Origin: Bacteroidales bacterium Phil6
GTDB lineage: Bacteria > Bacteroidota > Bacteroidia > Bacteroidales > F082
NCBI GenBank assembly: GCA_002633315.1
Contig: NWBN01000022.1
Coordinates: 98,356 to 162,355, forward strand
DNA length: 64,000 bases
Direction of reading: 5' to 3'
Shown here piece after piece: positions 57,193-64,000 of this stretch. The translations under genes were made by a program, and so were the position numbers. Positions within the stretch are counted from its first letter, which is position 1, and each line of letters opens with the position of its first letter. The notes under the pieces are model-generated. The model did not search any database. It had not been told where the DNA came from and saw only the letters and a program-made list of their open reading frames with translations.

Positions 57193-57303
57193 GTTTGAAA
57201 AATTAGATTTGGAGCTGTCATAATTTGTGATTCAGGCATTCCTAATTTATATATTGTTAGTAATTCTCATCGTTTATAGCGATTTTATGTAATATGGATA
57301 CAT

Positions 57304-57338
57304 AAAAACAGCTTTCTATCTGAATATCAGGTAGAAAG
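57304..57338 (-). terminator. Hairpin downstream of the deaminase gene
   Basis: 12-bp stem with one G-U pair and a 3-nt loop (57312-57323 with 57327-57338), followed on the minus strand by CTG and five T (57308-57304). A second, weaker 8-bp pairing (57346-57353 with 57380-57387) precedes it. It probably ends the LOG-deaminase transcript, 110 nt past the stop. The rest of 57193-57448 holds nothing else I can support. Confidence 0.65.
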
Positions 57339-57448
57339 TCTATTATTTAGGATAATAAAATCGATTAATTTGATAAGTTGTCCTAAATCAAAAAAATATC
57401 TGATTATATTGGAATTTGTTATGCAATATGATTTAAAAATCTTGATAT

Positions 57449-58486
57449 TTATTGATTATCATATTGTTGTACTTCATCATAAAAATATTCGAGTTTTACT
57501 CCGGCTTCTTTGAACATGTTCTCGGAATCGGAGCAGTCGTGATATTTTCTTTGACAGACGACTCTAGTAATGCCGCAGTTAATGATAAGCATGGCGCATG
57601 TACGGCAAGGAGTCATGCGGCAGTACAGCGTACTTCCTTCGAGAGCGATACCTCGTCGTGCAGCCTGAGTTATGGCATTTTGTTCTGCATGTACGGTCCT
57701 GACGCAATGTTGAGTGATATGACCGTCTTCATGTATCATCTTTTTGAAAAGATGTCCGACATCATCGCAATGCGGCAATCCTCTTGGAGAACCTACATAT
57801 CCGGTGACTAAAATCTGTCTGTCTTTTACTATGACACAGCCGCTTCTGCCTCTGTCACAAGTGGCTCTTTCAGCTACTGTATCTGCAAGATTCATGAAAT
57901 ATTCGTCCCATGACGGTCTGTGATGTTTTTTGTCTTCAATATCTTTCAGCACTTTTTCAACCTGAACATAGAGATTTTCAATGCTTCCGTTGTTTTGAAA
58001 TATAAAGTCAGCCTGTCTGACACATTCTGCAATATTTTGTTTGTTCGGGTCTTGTGATGACAGTTCTCTTTCTTCGTTGGCGACGAAAGTCTCGAAGCTG
58101 ACATTGTCGGTCTCTGACTGACGTTCTTTAATACGTTGATAACGAACTTCTCTGTCAGCATCTACAGCGAACAGAGTAAAATGACCTTTGGAACGTAATG
58201 AAGCCACCTCTCCCGGAGTACGGACACTTTCAATGACAGCATTTTTACCGGAGATACAAGCCTGTTCATATAAACAGTCGATTATATAACTTGGACTATG
58301 AGTAGCTCTCAAATCATTGGCAACCATTGTCAAAGTGTCACGATTGACATCCAATCCCCTGTTTTGTATTTCTCTTGCGATAAAGGCTCGGACAGAATAA
58401 TGCATGTATCCTTTTTTCTTAGTAAGGTATTCTACTATAGTACCTTTGCCTGCACCGAGTGTTCCGGTAATTCCTATTATGTTCAT
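57449..58486 (-). CDS. P-loop kinase-like/dCMP deaminase fusion protein
   Basis: 345 residues in two domains. The N-terminal part (about 1-185) is a nucleotide/dephospho-CoA kinase-like P-loop domain: GITGTLGAGKGTIVEYL with the Walker A Lys at about 14, and RGLDVNRDTLTMVANDLR. The C-terminal part (about 190-335) is a zinc-dependent deoxycytidylate deaminase: TVHAEQNAITQAARRGIAL with zinc His and catalytic Glu, and the PCRTCAMLI cysteines. dCMP deaminase supplies dUMP for dTMP synthesis. Kinase-deaminase fusions include yeast Dcd1 and the AvcD phage-defence proteins; which applies here is not shown. It starts 7 nt after the LOG gene and is cotranscribed with it. Confidence 0.88.
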   Translation of the reverse strand: MNIIGITGTLGAGKGTIVEYLTKKKGYMHYSVRAFIAREIQNRGLDVNRDTLTMVANDLRATHSPSYIIDCLYEQACISGKNAVIESVRTPGEVASLRSKGHFTLFAVDADREVRYQRIKERQSETDNVSFETFVANEERELSSQDPNKQNIAECVRQADFIFQNNGSIENLYVQVEKVLKDIEDKKHHRPSWDEYFMNLADTVAERATCDRGRSGCVIVKDRQILVTGYVGSPRGLPHCDDVGHLFKKMIHEDGHITQHCVRTVHAEQNAITQAARRGIALEGSTLYCRMTPCRTCAMLIINCGITRVVCQRKYHDCSDSENMFKEAGVKLEYFYDEVQQYDNQ

Positions 58487-58493
58487 GATGATG

Positions 58494-59084
58494 TTATTTA
58501 CTTTCTTCTTTAATATCTTTAATCCAACCTCCTATTTCTATAGGTTTAAAGTTATTGAGACTGTCAACTATAGTTTTGGGATTGTCGGAAATTATAATGT
58601 TGTTTTTATGTTCTTGACGGATAAAACCCTCATGTATGGCATGGTCGATAAATTCTATTAAATGATTATAATAACCATTAACATTATACAAAGCCACAGG
58701 TTTATCAATGATGCGCAGTTGGTTGAGGACCACCACTTCGAACAATTCGTCCAAAGTTCCGAATCCTCCCGGCATCGCAATGAAAGCATCAGATTCTTCA
58801 ATGAGCAGATTTTTGCGTTCCGACATACTGTTCACTTCAATCATTTTTGTTATGCCGGAATGACCTATTTCCATATTCAATATCAGTTTTGGCATAACAC
58901 CAATAACAGTGTTGTTGGATTTTAACATGTAATCGGCAATGATTTTCATCAATCCGACATCACCACCTCCATAATACAGGATATGACCATTATCAGCAAG
59001 AACTTTGCCAAGGGCAGCCGCTGCTTCCTGATAACAATAGTCGTTGCCCATACTACTTCCGCAAAAAACGCATATTTTTTTCAT
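58494..59084 (-). CDS. LOG-family nucleoside 5'-monophosphate phosphoribohydrolase
   Basis: TIGR00730-type Rossmann enzyme, about 196 residues. In this family it hydrolyses the N-glycosidic bond of nucleoside monophosphates (AMP or cytokinin nucleotides). N-terminal ICVFCGSSMGND, YYGGGDVGLMKIIADYML and the signature AMPGGFGTLDELFEVV (about 105-120). The open frame extends to 59114, but the -7 element at 59103-59110 and the family N-terminus MKKICVFCGSS fix the start at 59084. Confidence 0.92.
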   Translation of the reverse strand: MKKICVFCGSSMGNDYCYQEAAAALGKVLADNGHILYYGGGDVGLMKIIADYMLKSNNTVIGVMPKLILNMEIGHSGITKMIEVNSMSERKNLLIEESDAFIAMPGGFGTLDELFEVVVLNQLRIIDKPVALYNVNGYYNHLIEFIDHAIHEGFIRQEHKNNIIISDNPKTIVDSLNNFKPIEIGGWIKDIKEESK

Positions 59085-59102
59085 AATGATAAAAATATTA
59101 TG

Positions 59103-59110
59103 CAAAATTA
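59103..59110 (-). promoter_or_regulatory. -7 element (TAATTTTG) of the LOG-deaminase operon
   Basis: Minus-strand TAATTTTG, 18 nt before the LOG ATG at 59084. The -33 element is unclear. Confidence 0.55.
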
Positions 59111-59551
59111 TCAAAAAAAATTTGTTTTATTAAAAATATTTAATAATTTTGACACGACACTTTATAAATAGGTGGAAATACGGTTTTGTTGATATTTTGT
59201 TGACAAAACTGTTAATCAATATGATATGATGTTTTATGTTTTGTAGTAATCTCTTTCAGTTTAGAAATGTTCTAAATTATAAAAAATTGTTAAAAAATTC
59301 TTTATTTTGAGAGGGATTTTTTTGTTTGAATTGTCATAATAATGATTGTCTGATTGGTTTAGTGTGTAGGGAATCGTTCTGTTTTTGGTGTGATAAAAAT
59401 GTGCTACTGAGAATTAGTCGCAATGTCGAAATAAGAGTATAGAAAAGTGGATTTTATGGCATTAATGACTAAAGTGATTAAAGTTTGATGTTTTGACATC
59501 GCAAGATGTTTAATCATAATTAACATATTTATTAACAAAAACTAACACACA
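59111..59551. other. Long leader/intergenic region before the GLUG-repeat gene
   Basis: About 440 bp with no coding frame. It contains a perfect small hairpin (TTTAGAA / TTCTAAA, 59260-59276, 3-nt loop). No full TAnnTTTG promoter for the downstream gene was found, so its promoter is unidentified. Confidence 0.4.
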
Positions 59552-62500
59552 ATGAGAAGATTTTTAGTTAGTTTACTGTTATTGGTGCTAATAGCGCCTA
59601 TGACAGTAAAGGCCGATGAGGTAATCATTGGCACTGGAACGACGACAGGTTATAATGCGCCGTTCAACAATTTCTACAAGAACTCATGGAATGAGACAAT
59701 CTATCCTGCGAGTTCTTTCTCTTCGGCATGTGTAATTAATTCAGTTGCTTATGAAGTGGCGACAGCAGCGCCTGTTACCATGTCAACACTGAAAATTTAC
59801 ATGGGCGAAACTACGAGATCAACGTTTTCTTCCACTTCGGATTGGACTCCGGAGAATGATCTTACGTTGGTTTATTCGGGTACCAATGTGGTAATTGGTT
59901 CCACAACAGGTTGGCAAGAGATTCAACTTGATTCTCCATTCACCTATGAAGGTGAAGATAATCTTGTGATAGTAGTTGCAAAAACTACTGCTAATTATTC
60001 GTCAACTCTGAAGTTTTACTATACTTCAGAAACGAATACATGCATGTATCGTCAAAATGACTCTGATTTGTCTTATGCCGAATATCCAACAGGAGTAGGT
60101 ACAAGAACTGCCTACAAGGCTAATGTCAAACTTAATGTAACTCCATTTGTGTTGACATGTCACAAACCTACTGCAGTGGAACTCATCGGTGCTACACCAA
60201 CAACCATTACAATGGGTTGGACTCCTTATCCTGGAACAGGTGCATTCGATGTTTATATCAGTGATGAAGAAGCACCTTCAGCTACTACAACACCTACTGC
60301 TTCGAATATAACAGATACCTCTTATACATTTACTGGTCTTACCGGTGGAACAGTATATAACTGTTATGTAAGAACAAACTGTGGTGATGGAGATGTGAGC
60401 GGTTGGCGTTCGATTATAGCGTGTACAGAACCGGATTTTAGCGGTAATGGTACAGAAAGCAGTCCGTATCTTCTTTATTCAAAGGCAGATTTGGAGGCTT
60501 TGACATCTGTAATGTCGAATGGTTGGACAACATCAGGCAAATATTTCAAGGTGATGCGTGATATTGACGGTATTACAACATCTATTGGCGGTAATACTGC
60601 TTTTGAAGGTTATTTCGATGGTAATGGCTATTCCATTGAGGTTGATATCGACGGTGCCGGCAGTGTAGGTCTGTTCTCTGCTCTTGATCCAGGTGCTGTT
60701 GTATCTAATGTTACAGTAAAAGGTTCAATTATCAGTACTGGTACTAAGGTGGGTGGTATTGTCGGAGATGTTAATCTAAGTTCTTCTGAAACTGGTGATG
60801 AAGATATTTATATCATCAATTGTGTCAATAATGCTATTATCAATGCGTCTGTAAGTTATGTTGGTGGTATTGTCGGTTATTATAATGGCAAAAATGATGA
60901 AACAACTTCTCATCTTTATGTTGTTGATTGTATTAATAGAGGTGACATATTTGGCTCCGGTTCATATCATGGCGGCATAGTTGGATATTTAACATATTAT
61001 GGTGTGGTGGACAACTGTACCAACAGAGGCGATGTGAATGGTCAAAGCTATAGTGCCGGTATTGTAGGCCGTTCCTATGGAAGATGTATTGTACAAAACT
61101 GTGCTAATATCGGAGATATAATAGCTACTACATACAGTGGTGGTATAGTAGGTTATAACTACGGCTCGATTTTACGTAACAGTTATAATATAGGTGATGT
61201 TACAGGTTCTTCATACTGCGGCGGTATTGCAGGATACAACTATGCATACAACTATACGGGTTATGGTCGTGTTGACAACTGTTATAACGGTGGTATTCTT
61301 ACTGCAACATCAACTACAACCTCAGGTGCTGCAATAGGTTATCAGGGCTATTCTTCAACCGGTTATTATGGATATGCTACCGGTTTGTATTATCTCGATG
61401 GCAGTTACAGTATAGCTATTGGTTCTAATTCCAATACAACACAAGTTCAATATCTTGTAAGATTTACTCAAGATGAGAACGATCCTACAGTATGTACGCT
61501 TCTTGCTCCGGGTTATGGTGGCTCAACAGATTTGCGTACAGCTCTAAACGACTGGATAAATGGTGATGAAGAATATAATGAATGGTTGACAGATATTCAT
61601 GGAAACAACCACTACTTCCCGACATTTGTCGTTGGCAATCCTCCGGGATTGGAAGTGACACCTAATCCTCTCGCAATGGGTCCTCGTCCTGTTGGCTCCT
61701 GGATGCATAACGAGACACTTACGTTGACTAATACGGGACAGATTCCTGTTGATGTTTCAACAATGGATTTTGCTAATACAGACTTCTTCGTTCTCGATGC
61801 TAATGCAAATAATCCGGAACTTCCTGTCACTGTTGCTCCTGAAGAATCAATAGATATTTATGTTACAACCAATCCTGATGCTACAACTTCTGCTGGTATG
61901 GTTACTGCTGAATTTGTTGCTGTTTGGAATAACAATGTACGTAGTGTATCTACAGCCACAATAACTGCTGAGGCATATATTCCTGTTGTGCCTGATGTAG
62001 TTGAGACACCACAAACAGTGTCAACATATCCTTATTCTACAACACAAAGCACAAGCAGTATTTATGATAACTATGAACTTCCCGGCGAGAATTCGGATGG
62101 TCCTGACGGTGTATATAAACTTGTTATCACTGAAGATGCAATTCTTAATATTGAGATGACGGAAGGCAACAATCCTAAGTTGGCTCTTTATAGTGAAGAT
62201 TTCAATGGACAAGGTGGTCCCGGCATTGACAATTACTATACCGGACCAGAGATCGGTGCCGGTGGTGGTGCAACAGAAGAGTTCTTATTTGACCAAGCTG
62301 ATATGGTAACACATCCAGGACAAGGTACTGGTGGCAGTGACGTTTCAGCAATATGCGGTTCTGGAGTCAATTATGGTCCCAATGCCAACTGGGCTACAGG
62401 TGCCGGTACGTATTATTTGCTCGCTGATGATTTTGTATGTGAGACAGAAACAACCATTAACGAGATGGAGTTTTATGGATACCAGACAAGTTCAGGTTTG

Positions 62501-63946
62501 ACTTCTACATTTACAGGTTTGTATTTACAGATTTTCGATGGTAATCCTATGGAAGGTGGTCAGCCTGTATGGGGAGACAACGCAACAAATTTGATGTCAT
62601 CTACGGAGTGGACAGGTATATACAGAACAACGGCAACAGCTTTTACATCGACAGATCGTCCAGTCATGAAAGTCGTGGCTTCCGGTTTGGATATCAACCT
62701 TCAACCCGGAACATACTGGGTGACAGTAGGCTTTACTGGTTCATTGTCAAGTGGTCCTTGGGGTGTTCCGAGAGCTATTTGGGGACAGAGCGTTTCAGGT
62801 AATGGTCTGCAAAAAACTTCAACAGGTTGGACTATTTGGGATGACAGCGGACAACAGGGTCTTCCTATGATATTGAGAGGTTTTAGTGAAAGAGGTTCTT
62901 TCATACTCAGCCCGTTGGCACAAGAGCCTAATATCGGTTCAGGTTCAATGGAAATTGCCGATATGATGACAGAGGAAGAAATGGCACAGGTGGCTAATAA
63001 TCGTGATGAGTATCCTGTCAGTTTCGGAGGTGATAATCCTATCACTAATTTGACAGTAACACCAGGGACATATTATCTCGTGGCTTCTTCGACAAGTGCG
63101 CAATATATTCTTAATGTTGATAAGGCAACTATTCCTGCTCCATTACCGGCGGTTGCAGTTTCTCCGGCTAATGGTGAATCTAATGTCACTTCCCCTGTGA
63201 CATTGAGATGGACATTGGGACAGTTTACAACAGAATATCAGCTTTTGATGGGAACTACATATCCTCCATCAGAGGTTGTCGTGGATTGGACAGATGACTT
63301 GGCACAAAGTTATACAACAGGTGTGTTACTTAATAACAAGAACTATTTCTGGAGAATTAATGAACGTAATGTTTCAGGTACCACGGCAGGCGAAGTATGG
63401 GGCTTTACTACGACATTCAACATTCCCCAGGATCTTGTTGCAGCCGATTACGAACTTTATGAAGGCGAGACAGCAGAGTTGAGCTGGACAACAGTGCAGG
63501 ACCGTAACGCAAAATCGATACGCGGATATAACGTTTATCAGGACGGTGTAAAGGTAAATGATGCTGTTATTCCGACGACATCATACGATGTGGAGGGTCT
63601 TACATACAATATGGAAGGCTATGAGTTTAATGTGACGGCAGTATATGACGAGGGAGAATCCGCAATGTCAGAAGGTATTTTGGTACGTGTAAGCGGCAAT
63701 GGAATGGCAAGCGGAACAGTGTTTGAACAGGATGGCTCAACGACAATAGAAGGAGCCATTGTAACATTCACGGGATTGGATGAATACGGAGTCGAACAGA
63801 CATTCAGTTTCACCACCGGTTCAGACGGAACATATTCCGGAGAGATACTCGCCGGAGAGTATTCTGCAACAGCATCAAAAGCCGGTTATCAAGATGCTTC
63901 GTATATTAATGAAGAAGGTGAACCTGTCGTCTTATTTGTACATTGA
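59552..63946 (+). CDS. Large secreted GLUG-repeat/fibronectin-type surface protein, apparently truncated
   Basis: 1464 residues as it stands. Signal peptide about 1-22 (LLLLVLIAPMTVKA). An N-terminal beta-sandwich (about 23-200) is followed by an FnIII domain (about 205-295, with GWTPYPGTGAFDVYIS), then GLUG-type repeats (about 390-560), seen as recurring GGIVGYYNG, SAGIVGRSYG, SGGIVGYNYG and CGGIAGYNYA, each about 30 residues apart. A long beta-rich middle, two FnIII-like modules and a carboxypeptidase-regulatory-like module (ASGTVFEQDGSTTIEGAIVT) come last. No Por tail is present: the frame ends at TGA 63946 just after entering a repeat of an internal sequence in another frame. The true protein is probably longer and T9SS-exported; that is inference. 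Confidence 0.75.
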   Translation: MRRFLVSLLLLVLIAPMTVKADEVIIGTGTTTGYNAPFNNFYKNSWNETIYPASSFSSACVINSVAYEVATAAPVTMSTLKIYMGETTRSTFSSTSDWTPENDLTLVYSGTNVVIGSTTGWQEIQLDSPFTYEGEDNLVIVVAKTTANYSSTLKFYYTSETNTCMYRQNDSDLSYAEYPTGVGTRTAYKANVKLNVTPFVLTCHKPTAVELIGATPTTITMGWTPYPGTGAFDVYISDEEAPSATTTPTASNITDTSYTFTGLTGGTVYNCYVRTNCGDGDVSGWRSIIACTEPDFSGNGTESSPYLLYSKADLEALTSVMSNGWTTSGKYFKVMRDIDGITTSIGGNTAFEGYFDGNGYSIEVDIDGAGSVGLFSALDPGAVVSNVTVKGSIISTGTKVGGIVGDVNLSSSETGDEDIYIINCVNNAIINASVSYVGGIVGYYNGKNDETTSHLYVVDCINRGDIFGSGSYHGGIVGYLTYYGVVDNCTNRGDVNGQSYSAGIVGRSYGRCIVQNCANIGDIIATTYSGGIVGYNYGSILRNSYNIGDVTGSSYCGGIAGYNYAYNYTGYGRVDNCYNGGILTATSTTTSGAAIGYQGYSSTGYYGYATGLYYLDGSYSIAIGSNSNTTQVQYLVRFTQDENDPTVCTLLAPGYGGSTDLRTALNDWINGDEEYNEWLTDIHGNNHYFPTFVVGNPPGLEVTPNPLAMGPRPVGSWMHNETLTLTNTGQIPVDVSTMDFANTDFFVLDANANNPELPVTVAPEESIDIYVTTNPDATTSAGMVTAEFVAVWNNNVRSVSTATITAEAYIPVVPDVVETPQTVSTYPYSTTQSTSSIYDNYELPGENSDGPDGVYKLVITEDAILNIEMTEGNNPKLALYSEDFNGQGGPGIDNYYTGPEIGAGGGATEEFLFDQADMVTHPGQGTGGSDVSAICGSGVNYGPNANWATGAGTYYLLADDFVCETETTINEMEFYGYQTSSGLTSTFTGLYLQIFDGNPMEGGQPVWGDNATNLMSSTEWTGIYRTTATAFTSTDRPVMKVVASGLDINLQPGTYWVTVGFTGSLSSGPWGVPRAIWGQSVSGNGLQKTSTGWTIWDDSGQQGLPMILRGFSERGSFILSPLAQEPNIGSGSMEIADMMTEEEMAQVANNRDEYPVSFGGDNPITNLTVTPGTYYLVASSTSAQYILNVDKATIPAPLPAVAVSPANGESNVTSPVTLRWTLGQFTTEYQLLMGTTYPPSEVVVDWTDDLAQSYTTGVLLNNKNYFWRINERNVSGTTAGEVWGFTTTFNIPQDLVAADYELYEGETAELSWTTVQDRNAKSIRGYNVYQDGVKVNDAVIPTTSYDVEGLTYNMEGYEFNVTAVYDEGESAMSEGILVRVSGNGMASGTVFEQDGSTTIEGAIVTFTGLDEYGVEQTFSFTTGSDGTYSGEILAGEYSATASKAGYQDASYINEEGEPVVLFVH
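63200..63260 (+). repeat. Direct repeat, first copy (inside the GLUG-repeat gene)
   Basis: 61 bp identical to 63940-64000, offset 740 bp. In this copy it is in frame and encodes part of an FnIII-like module (LRWTLGQFTTEYQLLMGTT). Confidence 0.97.
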
Positions 63947-64000
63947 GATGGACATTGGGACAGTTTACAACAGAATATCAGCTTTTGATGGGAACTACAT
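63940..64000 (+). repeat. Direct repeat, second copy (runs off the right edge)
   Basis: 61 bp identical to 63200-63260 up to the last base of the window, so the true repeat length is unknown. The 740-bp offset is not a multiple of three, so the copy is entered out of frame and gives the TGA at 63944-63946. Confidence 0.97.

Noticed and set aside
57193..57448. AvcI-like antitoxin RNA next to the deaminase
   Set aside because: The hairpins here are 3' of the deaminase gene and one ends in a T-run, so a terminator explains them; the 5' side is only 7 nt from the LOG gene, leaving no room for an upstream RNA gene.
57160..57448. tRNA-linked integrated element
   Set aside because: No integrase gene, no direct repeat of the tRNA 3' end in the window, and the downstream genes look like core functions.

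Overview
The window is AT-rich chromosomal DNA from a member of the Bacteroidota, most likely an uncultured anaerobic Bacteroidales. Four things support this. Three very large secreted proteins end in type IX secretion (Por secretion tail) sorting domains. At least a dozen start regions carry the Bacteroidetes sigma-ABfr -7 element TAnnTTTG, several with a TTTG or TTG -33 element 19-20 nt upstream. There is an ECF sigma/FecR pair, and a DUF4271-hemD gene pair. Shine-Dalgarno sequences are mostly absent, so several starts were set from the position of the -7 element rather than from the longest open frame. Most of the window is ordinary core genome with no prophage or CRISPR; the accessory material is concentrated in four places.

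Layout. 1-6.5 kb: holA (probably cut by the left edge) converging on purL and an acyl-CoA ligase. 6.6-12.8 kb: a minus-strand surface module of ECF sigma factor, FecR-type anti-sigma, a strong terminator, an STN-domain outer-membrane barrel and a beta-helix T9SS cargo protein. 13.1-18.3 kb: rplU-rpmA, serS, a small lipoprotein without an ATG, a TPR protein and rsmA. 18.5-24.1 kb: a minus-strand operon of DUF4271, hemD, rnpA, yidD, S41 protease and an O-antigen ligase-like protein. 24.2-26.5 kb: pta-ackA with a good promoter and terminator. 27-32.6 kb: LptF/G permease, two glycosyltransferases and EttA.

33.3-40.1 kb holds two tandem gingipain-like C25 proteases, both T9SS cargo, divergent from a GH3 lipoprotein, a polysaccharide deacetylase-like protein, a GNAT/FemAB-like protein and upp. 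45.9-51.9 kb carries a helix-hairpin-helix protein, hpt-adk, malQ, a HAD phosphatase and deoC. 52-53 kb is the accessory hot spot: a frameshifted RAYT (Y1 transposase) relic with an internal REP-like palindrome, followed by six GGATACA heptamers at an exact 11-bp period. 53-57 kb: era-der-hslR-lysC facing away from an initiator tRNA gene, with mirror-image promoter elements between them. 57.4-59.1 kb: a P-loop kinase/dCMP deaminase fusion and a LOG protein. 59.5-64 kb: a large GLUG-repeat surface protein whose frame is closed by an out-of-frame direct repeat running off the right edge.

Functionally the window combines nucleotide metabolism (purL, upp, hpt, adk, deoC, dCMP deaminase), acetate-producing energy metabolism (pta-ackA), envelope construction (LptF/G, glycosyltransferases, O-antigen ligase) and T9SS-exported surface enzymes. 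The best candidates for new biology are the 11-bp periodic array beside the RAYT relic, the kinase-deaminase fusion whose architecture resembles the AvcD phage-defence protein, and the ECF/FecR/STN-barrel module that lacks a SusC-type transporter.
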